Below, piece after piece: positions 1-10,595 of a stretch of 33,435 bases of DNA. Every line of letters begins with the position of its first letter. Position 1 is the stretch's first letter. The position numbers and the translations under genes were made by a program. Below the pieces are notes generated by a model. It had not been told where the DNA came from, made no database searches, and worked only from the letters and a program-made list of their open reading frames with translations. The stretch comes from Zygnema cylindricum (lineage: Eukaryota; Streptophyta; Zygnematophyceae; Zygnematales; Zygnemataceae): NCBI GenBank assembly GCA_037447655.1, contig JBBHKE010000775.1, positions 64,001 to 97,435 on the forward strand, given 5' to 3'.

Positions 1-258
1 GAATTAGAGTAATTTACTCTAGTTACGATTCGCGGTGTAGTGTTGTGCATCGAAGGCTCCTTGTCGGTACTCGATATGTACCTACTTTTGAAAACCCGAT
101 AATCGATATATCGCCACTGTATAGCAAGAAGCCAAATATCGCGATACAAAGCCAATATATCGGTCGATAAATCAATTTTTTTTGTACCACGATACATCGA
201 AGCTCACCGTACGATTATCGTATGTATACCGTACGAATTAGCGTACCATATCGAAACC

Positions 259-1237
259 CAGAGGTCGCAAAAGTCAAAATTTTACATAACTGAAACCGAC
301 CGTTTTTTTTTTAGAAATCTGAGTAACCGACGATCGACCGGGTTATGTCACGCTCCAAAATTGTTAACCGTTAACCGACCGGCGTTTACGAAAATAAAAG
401 TTAACCGAAACTCGGTTTCTCGCGACTAACTGTGCCCGCCCGTAACCGAAAAAGTACAAAATTAACTAATGTACGACGTATGAATAAGCGAATAATTACG
501 ATTTGTCGCGTTCCCTTAGATTTGCGAATTGAATAGTGTTTACTAACGTGTCAGATTTGCGATGCTTTGTCGCGTTCTCTAAGATTTGCGAAATGAATAG
601 TGTACTACATCGCCAATCTCTATTAGCGTAGAAGTTTCTTTACCTTATACGAATAATTAGCGTGGTTTAAGCTAATTGGGAATTTGGAAATTTTCGAAGA
701 AATCGTTTACTCTAATTAGGAATTAGGGTTTTTTTAAATAGAATGGATAATTCTATTTGAGAATAAAAAACAATAAACGGGACGGAATTAGCGTACACTA
801 CGCTAATAGCGATTGGCGGTGTACCGTGTCAGATTTGCATCGTTTTGTCGCGTTCCCTTAGATTTGCGAAATGAATAATGTACTACAACCGTGTCAGATT
901 TGCGACGCTTTGTCGCGTTCCCTGAGATTTGCGAAATGAATAGTGTTACTAACTTACTAACGTGTCAGATTTGAGGCGCTAATCATGATGTCACGTACCT
1001 CCACGATACCAAAGATTACAAAGTACAATAATGTTGGATTGTATGGACAAATACAAAATTTTCTTTTTTTTTGGGTTTGTGGTTGACCGACCGTAACCGA
1101 CCGTTTTTTTTTTCTGGAGAATCAACCGACCGCAACCGCCCGGCCCTCAAAATTTGGCAGCCGAATCCGTTCCGGATCCGGCGCGGGCGGTCGGTTAACT
1201 GTCGGTCACGGTTTCGGTTGACCGTTTGCGACCTCTG
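259..1237. mobile_element. Inner non-autonomous hAT-like element, nested in the outer one
   Basis: The ends CAGAGGTCGCAAA (259-271) and TTTGCGACCTCTG (1225-1237) are perfect inverted repeats of 13 bp. Flanking octamers tcgaaacc (251-258) and tcgagacc (1238-1245) match at 7 of 8 positions. An 8-bp target duplication and a CAGRG-type terminus are hallmarks of hAT transposons. No transposase reading frame is present. The interior holds several copies of a 57-62 bp repeat and CCGACCG-rich stretches near both ends. Confidence 0.7.
501..974. repeat. Dispersed 57-62 bp repeat units inside the inner hAT-like element
   Basis: A unit containing cgtgtcagatttgcg, then tttgtcgcgttccc, then agatttgcgaaatgaatag recurs at about 547-608, 825-886 and 890-949. 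Partial copies lie at 501-541 and 961-974. Copies differ by a few substitutions. Subterminal repeats are common in hAT elements as transposase-binding sites, but that role is not shown here. Confidence 0.65.
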
Positions 1238-1318
1238 TCGAGACCTCTGACCGATCAATAATCGATATATTGAAAATCGACTTTATCGCGATTAAATTTT
1301 ACCCGATACACAACACTA

Positions 1319-3592
1319 CCAGGAATACATTCGCACGTGCCAACGCGACGTGACGGACACAAAGTGTCAGTTTCTGGCGATAAAAAAGTTATTTTTGAGG
1401 TGACAGCGTGGCACCACTTCAAGATAATGATGAGTTTTTTAGGACAGTTTGTTACTCTTTGGTGACACGTGGCAGCATTTAAACTGAGGTCGTTTCTATT
1501 TTTCTTCGATCATTGGCCGACTGCAGCAGGACTAACCAAGGGGAAAAACGGAGTTCGGAGTGCACGTTGCGACAAAACGCCTGGTTCTATCGTCATTATT
1601 AAATCATTATTTCGAAACAGTCAAAGTCAACGCGCATGGATAACCCCTGAATAAGAATCGCATGCACGGCTGACGTCATCCCTATTCGCCCATGAAACTT
1701 TCTTCGGGTGAGACGAGTGGCCACAATCTTGGCGATATCTTTTCTTCATAGGACCATATCATATCTTTGGATCTTGTGCCGCCCTGGAGCTGCCACGTGG
1801 TAGAAGAGCGCTGCAAACGACCACGGATATAGTGTTGCCGCGCGTCACGAGTGTGACATTCACACATTGTCCGTACAAAAGTCATCCCTCCCTCCAAAAG
1901 ATGGCGGTTAGCGGCGCTAGCACGGAAAAAAAATGTTGACTTTTTTGTCTGTTATGCCTTGCTGGCATGTAGGACTGTTTACTTGGATCCAGGTGAAAAG
2001 GACCGGAAACAGAAATTCCAAAAATCACGAAATTGAAATCGTACGGATGCCACGCATGCGCCGACATCTGTTATTGGCTTTTAGCGAAGCCACCAATGCT
2101 GCGTCGGTCGCAGAATCTTGGGTCTTTCAAGTGACGTGGTCCAGTTTTGTCCACTCCCTCAAATATTGTTGTTAACAGTATTTGTGTACGGATTAGTACA
2201 GCGTCCCTTCGAATAGAGCTAAACGACTTTCTCGAACTCTGTTTCCTCCTCCTCCTCTTCCCTTCTTTCTTTCTTCCTTTCTTGTCCCTTCGAAATTGTC
2301 TACCTTAGCTTTGGCGTCTTTCGGCGAGGCGTTCGATTGACATTTCACTATTTTTGCAAAGAAGTTAACGTTTCTGGCCATATTATCATTAATTGATCTT
2401 TTTTGTCGGCACATGCAACAATTGGGATTGCTCTTTTGACCTTTGTGGAAACGCAAGTATTTGATTTGGACGTTAGGGTGGACGGACCTCATAGACCTAA
2501 AAAAAGTGAAACCATGAAGCGTAGGGTTCGCTGTCAGTTTTTGTAAAAGGCATAAACCAAAGCGTTGAAAAATGTAAAATGTCACACCGTACAACATCCT
2601 GCCATACTCGATTTATTTAGAGTGGCTTTTCCCAATACCTTTCGGTCCACTTATTTCTTTGCCTACAAATTAATGTAATTTCAAATCATTTTTACAAAAG
2701 GAAAAAAAATATGAACTATGAAGCTACCAAAGAATGTGCACTGTGAAACTAAATCACGCAGGGTGTATTCCGTGTAATTTCCTAGAATTATAATCATTTT
2801 CATGCTATAGGTATTCATAAGATTTTTTTTACAATAAAACAAATCTCGAATGTAGTTTTTTTTTTTGTGATTTTCGAAAATCTTAAGTAAGTTCGAAGCA
2901 AAACAATGTTGTCGGTAGCCCAATTACTAAGCAAATTGGTCCAAACAGATCAACTTTAGACAAGCTAAGGTCAAAAAAATTAGCTTCAAAGGAAAAATTC
3001 TTTATTTTAGTGGCAGCGGTTCAAGTTATTAAATAAAATAAATTATCCAAATTCAACTCCGAACCAAAATCCCGGAAACATTGACAAATCCTTACCAGGT
3101 TTAGTGTTGATGCTTTATATTTGAATTGTCTAATGTTGAAGTCTTACAAAACATAAACTGGTGACAAATTTTGGAGAACGATCTAATGTTATGTCTAAAC
3201 CTAAAAGAGAAGCCCCTTACGAGTGTTTTTGTCTATCCCTCGTCATTATTGTGCTCTACACACCTTTAATGTAGCAAATTTGTATAAAGACAGACTCCTA
3301 GAGAGAAGTATACACGCATTCATAAAATCAATTTTTGCAAAATGAACTTTTGCGGTCCAACAATCATATTTTCTAAAGGTTTTCATAGATTAAACAATTA
3401 GTCAAATTTTAAAAACTAACTTGTGAAGAAAGTTTTGTTTCGCAGTGTGAAAGCCGATCACGAAACACGACAGAAAGAGAGTGGGAGGAGAAGACGGAGA
3501 GGAGAGGGTGTATGAAGGTGAGCGAAGAGGGGACGCAAAAGAGAAGGAAAAATTTACAGAAGTTGGGCATGGTCGGAAGATCCAGCAAAGAA
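1319..3592. other. Intergenic or upstream region, no gene recognised
   Basis: Open frames here are short (up to 134 codons) and resemble no family I know. A C/T-rich stretch lies near 2245-2290. The last 100 bases are purine-rich and would hold the promoter or 5' leader of the PAN-domain gene. No convincing TATA box could be assigned. Confidence 0.5.
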
Positions 3593-4028
3593 ATGGTTCG
3601 TTCTGTTACTTTCTTTGTCTTTCTTGGTGTTTTTACCGCGGGAGTTTGTGCTACTGTTCCACATGCCGTACGAACATTTGTTCCAACCTCGAAGCGAGAG
3701 CCCGCAAAATCCTACGTGGCAACTCGGCCGTCAAGTTTGACGCGAAGGACCACTGCAGCAACTGATTCAACCTGCGGGGGTTCATATTCTTGGAACACTT
3801 TTTTAAAAAGGGATTCCCCTGGGTATGATTTGATAGGGTGGAAACTGACAAACTTTGCCCCGGGCGATGGATGGAAATTCTGTACGAACGAATGCGCGAA
3901 AGATTGCAATTGCGTTGGCTTTGTTATTTCGCCAAAAGTGAACGGCACGGAACGTTGCTGGTTAAAGTCCTACATCCAAGATGAATCCAACATGGTTAAA
4001 ACCGATGATTGGGATTTGTATACCAGAA
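3593..4028 (+). CDS. Exon 1: signal peptide plus first PAN/apple-like domain
   Basis: Codes 145 residues plus one base (phase-1 donor AGAA|gtgagt). The start at 3593 is chosen because it places a classic signal peptide at the N-terminus (MVRSVTFFVFLGVFTAGVCA), with a purine at -3 and G at +4. Two in-frame upstream ATGs (3512, 3569) would add a charged leader and hide the signal. Residues 21-60 are a Ser/Thr/Arg-rich spacer. Residues 61-143 carry six cysteines (61, 97, 101, 105, 107, 122) in the PAN/apple pattern, with core CAKDCNCVGF. PAN/apple domains bind proteins or carbohydrates in secreted and receptor proteins. If the exon is not spliced, the frame runs to TAG 4079-4081. Confidence 0.7.
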
Positions 4029-4400
4029 GTGAGTGTGACCCTCCAACCCAAGTTCCTATTATGCCGGATATGCTCTATTAGTAAATCCTAGTGGTCTCAC
4101 TTGTCATAAAAATAAGCTGTTTCGTTCATCTCCATTCTTACTCGAAGTCATTTCCGAAATCAAAGGAGAAAAATATATAGTTCTATTTGTGAGTCCTCTC
4201 TAGTTAAAGTGTTGAGCACATCTTCATGAAAAAAAGTAAAAAGAGGACGAGGAGGAGGAGAGGGAGGTGTTAGTTTCCTCTTAGCAAAGGGATAAATGGT
4301 ACAATTTAAAAAACAACGTAGTTAGAAAAATAGTAAAAAAAGTAAATGATAAATTACTCCGATGTCAAGCACTGACTTGTCACAAGGTCTTATTTTGCAG
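4029..4400 (+). other. Predicted intron 1 (phase 1)
   Basis: Starts gtgagt and ends ttattttgcag, both close to consensus. It lies between two exons that code homologous PAN domains and contains an A/G-rich stretch near 4230-4270. No other feature was seen. Confidence 0.65.
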
Positions 4401-4664
4401 CTTGCACATCAGATGTTTCTTGGAGCAAGTTTTCAAGCAGAAATTCCCTCAGCAATAATATCGTAGAGTGGACATTGACAGGCTACAGCCGGGCCAATGC
4501 ATTTGATTTCTGTGCGGACAAATGCGCCAAAGATTGCAGTTGCAGAGGGTTTAATATGTCGCCATTAGTAAACAACGTGCAAATTTGCTTGTTGAAAAAC
4601 TTTTTGGAACAAGAAGCTAATATGACAGTAACCACTTATTATGATCTGTATGCCAAACGTCTAA
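4401..4664 (+). CDS. Exon 2: second PAN/apple-like domain
   Basis: A 264-bp exon, phase 1 at both ends, between a tattttgcag acceptor and an A|gtaagc donor. Its 88 residues align along their length with the PAN domain of exon 1: the six cysteines are kept, and the core CAKDCSCRGF differs from CAKDCNCVGF at two positions. Each exon therefore encodes one module, and the pair looks like an exon duplication. The product would be extracellular. The ligand is unknown. Confidence 0.7.
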
Positions 4665-7371
4665 GTAAGCTTCTAAACCCCAAATTCCACATTGAGTCAA
4701 GTCTTGTAAAAGAAATTTGAAAATTTCGAATGTGATTAAACTCAATTTTTTTTTTTAAGTAGGTGACGTCGAAAATTACATTTGATGAACTGACATCAGG
4801 CTGAAGGTGTAGGTGAAGGTTGTGGTACGATATAAAATAAAGAGGTGAAAAGAAAGAATGTAGCGGTACATTGTGGGAATCGGCGCATCTGCCGTGTGTG
4901 CGTCAGTGTGTATGTTTCGTTTTCTATGTTTCGTAATTAAATTTCGTGCGAGTTATGTTTTAGCGTGTCTTCAGTTTGAAATAAGTCCAATCTGTTACCG
5001 GAGAACATGTTAGCGGGGTAGTTACGTATTTACTTTGTACGGTTAGTTAAGGGCTAGTTTGATTGAGAGCAGTGAGAAGAATTATCAACAAGGAGAAAAG
5101 AATGACAGTGAGAAAAAACACTTCCACTTAATATGTGTGTAGTTTGCGGCGCCCTTGTGTACTAATGAATGTTTATGTCCGAGTGTTCTATGCTTCCGCT
5201 TTTGAGGTAATTAGTTGCTTCGTACTTTGTGTTGTGTTTGTAAGTTAACGGTCTTTAAATTTTGGAATCGAAGGGATTTTGCTCCAGTTAGTGGGGTAGT
5301 ATAGTCACTATGGGAAGGAAGAAGAAAAGTACGCGTTTGCTATTGGCTAATGTGAGGTCAACACTAAAGCAATTAGAAATTATGCTTTCTCTCGTAGTGT
5401 CGTCTCATTAGCCCAGTGAGAAAAAGTTCAGCTTCAGAGGTGAAAGTTTGAGGAGTCACCAAACTTACTATTTCCCTTTTGACCGTACAATAATCTTAAC
5501 ACTATCCTGACATTACATTTGAATTCTTGTTCGGATGAACAAATTTTTCCGGTCGAGAGCCCTTGGCTATAATAACCTTTCGGTAAAAAACTTAGGAAAA
5601 AACTATGCAGATCCCCCCATTTTCGTTGAAAAACTTCCGAAAATAAAGCGCCTCTGGCTTATTTCAGTTCCCCCTAAAAACTAGTCCAATTTTCTTTTAT
5701 CTAGGTGGTATTACCTCTCTAATCCCTCTTAGTTCATTGCTTCTGTATACTTTTGCTTTGTGCACCCTCTACCACCCCCACAATGTGTCTTTAGCTACCC
5801 GAAAGTGAATAGCTCTTACAGCAAAAGGGGGGTAAAATCCTCAAATAAAAAGCAACCAAGTATCGGCTCTCTTGTCCTCCATAAATAACCAGCTCCCTCA
5901 CTTCGAGGAGTTTGACCTTGTACTCAACTTTCCTCCCGAAGTATGTTTAACGTCTAGATTGAGAAAGGTGTTTAAGTTTTTATGCACACCTCTTGAGAGA
6001 TGTACGCTCCTCTTTAAAAGTACAGATCGTCGCTAACCCGAGGGTCAAGTGCAACAGACCTGGATCTAAGGCCTCCGATTGAGGTACGATCTATTGTCGA
6101 AGACGGATAACTTCGATTTACGGCTCCTTGAACTAAATCCCTCCTTTAAAATTGCTGAAACTGTCTTGCCCTTAACTCCAAAGCTTGCCTTAGAGCGTAG
6201 ACCAAAGGTATAAATATCGGTGGATGTTTCCCGGGCGGCCAAGTCCCAGGGTTATAGGTAGCCTTGGCCCGAAGGTCGCGGACATACCGGTTCTACGTTC
6301 CTAGGTGCTACAATGGAAATTCCGTGAACTTGGGTAGTTAGTATGCAATAACCCGGAATTTACTGCGATATGGCGGACTTCTGAGATAATTCGATTGACC
6401 GTAACGATTTCAATAGATTTTGCTCAGTCAAGAAGTCAATCGCTGTCGTGAGAGCATTTACACGATAATTACACTATTTAGAATAACTACATACGAAATC
6501 CATTTGGTGTGAGTGGTGTTCATGTAGCCAAGCCACGACTAGAATCCACTTTAATAGTGACATAAATATAAAATTTCTCATTTTAGAGACCTTTTTGGTC
6601 CAACTACTGGTTCGTTTTGTAATTTGTTGTTGAAGATTAAAGGTGTGGCGTATGATATCTTGGTGTATGATTCCATATTGGAAATCTTGCATGTTTCATA
6701 TTAAAAGTGAAGTCCATCTTGATTCATGTCCTATTAAACGTGGTCAAACCGACACGGATCTTTCTGACAGGATTGTTTGCAAGGGTTGGTTAATGGCAAA
6801 TGCAATCCAAGAAGGTGAACCTATCGGCATCTTACCCTTTTAGAAACGTGGTATTGAAGATTGTAATCCATCCCATTTCTAGGTAAAAGAATTATTGTGA
6901 AAGGAGTTTTAAAACTCCCTGCTAATGCGAACTGTCTATGTCAGTAGCTAGAACAACAATAGTAGGCTTTAATACTTTAACTATGGCAACCTTTGCACTG
7001 AATCTAATGATTCGATTGTAAGCCATGCTACATACGACGTTGATGTATACTGGAATCACATCAACCTGAACTTGCAAGTCGAAGTTGTGCTTTCCTGTTA
7101 TTTATACGGTAGTCTCCTTTATTTTTTGACTTAAAAATTTGAGTGTCCGTCTTAGAGTCCTAGGTAAACCCGATGAAACCTTTTTTCATCGCATATGTAT
7201 GTATTGCCCTATGTCATAATTTCTAAGATCGAGTAAAAATGCAAAACCTTGCTTGTATTCTTGTTACCTTTTTCCCGGTTATTTTCTATATTTCTAGTCA
7301 AATAGCCTAGCATCTGCCTTCTACTTACCCATTTTCCTTACGTTTGGTGTTGTACGATCGTCATCTATCAG
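4665..7371 (+). other. Long predicted intron or gap between PAN and lectin exons
   Basis: No confident exon was found. A G/C-richer stretch at about 6030-6340 and a 66-codon frame at 6643-6843 resemble nothing I can name. The stretch 4860-5440 has LTR-like features (a purine run followed by TGTAGCGG) but no matching partner. The region ends in the lectin acceptor ctatcag at 7371. Confidence 0.45.
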
Positions 7372-8100
7372 GTTTCACAACATTCACATTTACGCAATTT
7401 GATGAACTCACTCTGCTTACCCTATCTGGATCATCTCAACTCGTCTCCTCCAAACTTCAGCTTACACTGGCGAGTGGTGGTCAAGTTGGCCGAGCATTGT
7501 TGAAGGGCGCCGTCCCTCTTCTACGAGATCGTGGCACTAATGCGTGCCAATCAGCTTCGTTTAATCTGCAGTTCTCTTTTAGTGTTTACAATTACAACAA
7601 AGCCTGCCATGGCGATGGTTTCGCCTTCACCTTTCTTGGTTCAAACATAGACTTTTCCAAACTGGGTGGCGGCAGTGAAACATTCGGTCTGCAGTATACA
7701 GATCTGCCAGTTGTGGGTAGTGTTAGCATTGTTTTTGATACTTATTCCAACGGTTACGATCCTCCTGGAAGATACGTGGGCATACGTGAAAATTTTGTTT
7801 TACAGCCAGTAACATACAACATAACAACTATTTTAGATGATTTCAGTCAGTCCACCAAGTATGCGTGGGTGGATTATGATAGTACACGTCAAGTTTTCAG
7901 AGTATACCTCAACAATCAGATTTCAAAGCCGACAACGCCATTGCTTACTTACAGCAAATCCCTTTGCGAGTTGCTGAGGCCATCTGCCTGTGCCACATGC
8001 CAAACAGTTACTAGGGCATACGTTGGATTCTCGGCTGGTACCGGTGGTTGTGTTGACACTCATGAGATTCGCAGTTGGAAATTTGGCAGCAGTTTTCCAG
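7372..8100 (+). CDS. Exon: complete L-type (legume) lectin domain
   Basis: A 729-bp exon, phase 1 at both ends (acceptor ctatcag, donor TTCCAG|gtattc), coding about 243 residues, the usual length of a legume-lectin domain. Landmarks in order: the FTFTQFD opening strand; VGRALLKGAVPL; GDGFAFTFLG; the metal and sugar site in VFDTYSNGYDPPGRYVGI (Asp, Asn and Asp of the Ca/Mn loop); RVYLNN; and the C-terminal YVGFSAGTGG...THEIRSWKF. Legume lectins bind mono- or oligosaccharides through a Ca/Mn-dependent pocket, and the key metal ligands appear present. Cysteine pairs (for example CATC) are extra to the classical family and fit an extracellular protein. No kinase domain follows, unlike lectin receptor kinases. 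Confidence 0.85.
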
Positions 8101-8283
8101 GTATTCTGTTAAAACCTTACTGAAGAATGTTGTTAGTTTTTTATGTATCATCCATTTTTGTTAAATGTTAGTGTATGTGACAAATCTCAGTAAAGCTTAA
8201 AACTAGGTAGATTTTGAAGACCTCCACATGCGGATGAAATTGGGATTACCTAGTTTTAAGGGGTTTTTTGTTATTGTTTCCAG
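8101..8283 (+). other. Predicted intron after the lectin exon (phase 1)
   Basis: 183 bp between donor gtattc and acceptor ttattgtttccag. Joining across it continues the frame directly into a proline-rich segment, which supports the splice. Confidence 0.55.
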
Positions 8284-8330
8284 CTGTTTTCCCGCCTCCA
8301 CCTCGACACCTTCCTCCACCACCACCTTGA
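8284..8330 (+). CDS. Proline-rich tail exon ending in TGA
   Basis: In frame with the lectin exon this reads AVFPPPPRHLPPPPP and stops at TGA 8328-8330. In the same frame beyond the TGA the code stays proline-rich (RPPPSPPRPPPRAPPAPS, to about 8384) and then reaches a phase-1 GT. Such stretches resemble extensin-type hinge regions in algal and plant wall proteins. The TGA could be the true end, or a CGA-to-TGA change in a CpG context that broke a longer linker leading to the papain exons. Confidence 0.5.
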
Positions 8331-8784
8331 CGTCCTCCTCCATCTCCCCCAAGACCACCTCCTCGAGCCCCACCTGCACCATCCGGTTGGTGGTCAATTT
8401 CTTGCCTTGCCGTAATGCATACTAAGTTTGTAAGGCTGTAGTAAGGCTTTGATTGTGATTTTGTCGCTGTCACGCTATCTAGAATTCAGAGTGACTTGTA
8501 GTCTCTTTTATTTTTTAACTCCTCTAAAACTTAGAGTGTGAGTCTCACTAGCATGAATAAAGCAAACCCGATGGTTGAGTAGAGAGAGATTTTTTTACTG
8601 TTTATACTATGAGATTGGGGAGAGCAAATAAAGCTTTAAGGAAATCTCCCAGACTTCTATCCTTCTTTTTTTTTCTCTTTTGTTGTTATCCAATTAATTT
8701 CCAGACAAAGATGCATAAATTCTTCAAACCCTACTTGTAACTCAACCAACAATTACCGAGTATTGTATGGACGGGTGCAGTTAT

Positions 8785-8900
8785 GGAGGAAGGGAGGGAG
8801 GGAGGGAGGGAGAGGGAGAGTAAGAGGGAGAGAGGGAGATGGAAACGGAGGAAAAAAAGAGAGAGAGGGAAAGAGGGAAGATAGAGAGCAAGAGGGAGAG
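8785..8900. repeat. Purine-rich (GGGA/GAGA) simple repeat
   Basis: Almost uninterrupted purines built of ggga, gaga and ggaa units. The apparent reading frames on the minus strand here (Ser/Pro/Leu-rich) are products of this repeat. Confidence 0.85.
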
Positions 8901-8974
8901 AATCTGTTGTTGGATCTTCGATAGGATGTGTAATTGGGTAAATAGCTGTGAAATACCATTTATCGTAGAGATTA

Positions 8975-9085
8975 TCTTGTACTTATCCATTTTCCTTTTT
9001 GTTTTGTATGGTTGACAAATGTAACTCATCAGATAACACGACATTCACATTTACGCAATTTGATGATCCGAAAATAATTATCCTG
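8975..9085 (+). pseudogene. Remnant duplicate of the lectin exon 5' end
   Basis: The string acattcacatttacgcaatt followed by tgatga occurs in the lectin exon (about 7379-7404) and again at about 9042-9067. The upstream intron also matches loosely (acttacccattttcctt near 7322; acttatccattttcctt near 8980). After FTFTQFDD the frame decays to a stop. This is a partial tandem duplicate covering the intron end and about the first dozen codons; the rest of the domain is absent or unrecognisable. Confidence 0.65.
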
Positions 9086-9466
9086 GACAAGTGGTCATTA
9101 AAATAACCAATTTTTGATAGCCATAATTTTTGACAACATTATAAACTTCTGCATTTCCTTCTTTTTTGGTCATAGGGGAATCAAATATAGGTGTCGGGGG
9201 TCAAATAGTGAGAACATAGGAAAGTTAAATTCTGGGTGCTGGTAATGAACAAATTGTTGGATCAAAGTCTAATGACCAGAATTGGAATAGCAACTTTCAT
9301 TTCTTAATTGTTCCTTGCACAGGCTGGGTGATGGCGCCAAAAGTTTTTTTCCAATTAGAAGTCGAATTGAAAATTGCAAATAGCCTGCAAACACGAATTT
9401 TGTGTTGAGTAGTCATGGAGCTCTGTCATGTGGCGTGATGTTTGACACTTTCTCTTGGCATGGCAG

Positions 9467-9643
9467 TATACGCTCTTGGTCTCGATGATGCACAACCGTC
9501 AACCAATTCTGAAGGCTTTAGTCCTTATTTCTTTCATGCGAGCGTCGGCTATTCTTGGCGTTATGATAGGCCTATATGGACCCTTGTTACTTTTTCGAAT
9601 TGGTCGTCTATCCTATCACCAGTGAAAGACCAAGGCGCCTGGA
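9467..9643 (+). CDS. Papain-like exon: N-terminal edge of a C1 protease domain
   Basis: A predicted 177-bp exon, phase 1 at both ends (acceptor ttggcatggcag, donor gga|gtaagt). Its last third reads FSNWSSILSPVKDQGAW, which matches the start of mature papain-family enzymes (usual form: W-R, then V-K-x-Q-G-x-C). The Gln of KDQG is the oxyanion-hole Gln. No classical I29 inhibitor propeptide is visible upstream. The normal first Cys after QG is Trp here. The preceding residues (from YALGLDDAQPS) are unrecognised. Confidence 0.55.
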
Positions 9644-10385
9644 GTAAGTGCATTCTAAACTTTTTGCAGCTGGAAAGTAGTCGTTTTTGTTTTGTATTGA
9701 TATTCGCCAATGCCACAAATTATGGTTGAATTTTTTTATTATTTTTAGGATTTTCTCAGTTTCAAGGTGTAAATGAAGCTTAAATAAATGAGGGTTTTTT
9801 TTTAGTTTTTGATCTTTTGAAAAAAAAACATACCAAACTTGTCTAAAATGACTTTTTATCGAATCTTATTTTTTTTTAAGTGAGACGACCAAAAATCTTT
9901 TGGAAGCCGAAACATAATAATTTTGTAAGCTTATTTTATCATTTCAAAACCAGTGGAGAAAAATTAAGTCAATTTATACTTATGGTTTTCAATATTCCCC
10001 ATAGGAAGCTTTTGAATCCTACAAAAGACATAAATTGGTCAAAAGCATCCACCTAAAACGATTAATATTACTTTATAATCTCACGACTTAGGACTAGAGG
10101 AAATTTTGACCAATGAACTTCTTAGGACTCATTCACAAGGGACATAAACAAACAATTGATGCACACATTGGAGTCCCGTCGTTCATTTGCTTCCTACTTG
10201 TTTATTTTCACTTCCCCACTGTCCCACGTTGTCCTTCTATGTGACTATAGAATACGTTTATCAACGTTGTACTCAGCCCAAGGGATCTAATGGATCAGAA
10301 GGTGATGTCCAATATCCGAGTCATTTCTTTATGTCATCCATAATCTAATAGGAGAGCATCCACCATGTGCTATTCTCTTGTGCAG
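9644..10385 (+). other. Predicted intron within the papain-like domain (phase 1)
   Basis: 742 bp from gtaagt to ctcttgtgcag, separating the KDQG segment from the catalytic-Cys segment. Contains T-rich runs and no other feature. Confidence 0.55.
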
Positions 10386-10595
10386 GAAGCTGTTGGGTCT
10401 ATGCTGCCATAGGCGCTATAGAAAGTGCATACTATATCGCTAATGGATTACAGCTGACGAAGCCCCCTACTATCTCGGAGCAACAAGTGGCCAGCTCCCT
10501 CAACAAGAGTTGTGACGATAGCGGTTGGCCTTCAATGGCTCTCAGCTTTGCAACTAGAAGAAATCTCACAACCAACTTTGACCTTTCAAAAACAA
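10386..10595 (+). CDS. Papain-like exon with the catalytic cysteine
   Basis: Follows acceptor tctcttgtgcag; the suggested phase-1 end is AACAA|gtacca at 10595, making 210 bp. The start codes SCWVYAAIGAIESAYYI, the C1-family active-site helix (usual form GSCWAFSAVGAIE), so the nucleophile Cys and following Trp are kept. Downstream TISEQQVASS matches the LSEQ-x-L-V-D segment, and SGWPSMALSFA matches the GG-x-P-x-x-A-F region, though the normal second Gly is Ser. When spliced, the Gly-Ser-Cys-Trp becomes Arg-Ser-Cys-Trp. The enzyme would be a secreted cysteine protease or a degenerate relative. Confidence 0.65.

Larger units (their letters stand above)
38..1318. mobile_element. Outer non-autonomous hAT-like element, interrupted
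   Basis: The left end TAGTGTTGTGCATCG (38-52) pairs with the right end CGATACACAACACTA (1304-1318) as a terminal inverted repeat with one mismatch. The same terminus bounds the element at 27222-28006, so the two are one family. Another element (259-1237) is inserted inside, so the original outer element was only about 300 bp. No 8-bp target duplication is visible: the flanks at 30-37 and 1319-1326 do not match. There is no transposase, so it would be a MITE. The hAT assignment is inferred from the TAGNG-type terminus and from the intact relative. Confidence 0.6.
3593..8330 (+). other. Predicted modular gene: signal peptide, PAN, PAN, L-type lectin, Pro-rich tail
   Basis: Gene-level entry linking the exons at 3593-4028, 4401-4664, 7372-8100 and 8284-8330. 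Each internal exon starts and ends in phase 1 and has an open frame between an AG and a GT. The predicted product is a secreted protein with two six-cysteine PAN/apple modules, one legume-lectin-like carbohydrate-binding domain and a short hydroxyproline-type linker ending at TGA 8328-8330. Papain-like exons follow on the same strand, also in phase 1, so the gene may extend to 13767 if the TGA is a mutation or is spliced out. Further exons may be hidden in the 2.7-kb gap 4665-7371. Confidence 0.5.
8385..9466 (+). other. Intron or intergenic stretch with purine-rich satellite and lectin-exon remnant
   Basis: Holds the GGGA/GAGA-rich tract (8785-8900) and a partial duplicate of the lectin exon start (8975-9085). 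The rest shows no recognisable exon. Confidence 0.5.

Noticed and set aside
2193-2597. 134-codon minus-strand frame
   Set aside because: No recognisable domain, AT-rich, and no support from splice signals or neighbours.
4855-5440. Possible solo LTR (purine run followed by TGTAGCGG)
   Set aside because: No matching right end, target duplication or second copy in the window.
6643-6843. 66-codon frame, possibly an exon between the PAN and lectin exons
   Set aside because: No phase-1 splice sites fit and no family resemblance, so it cannot be supported.
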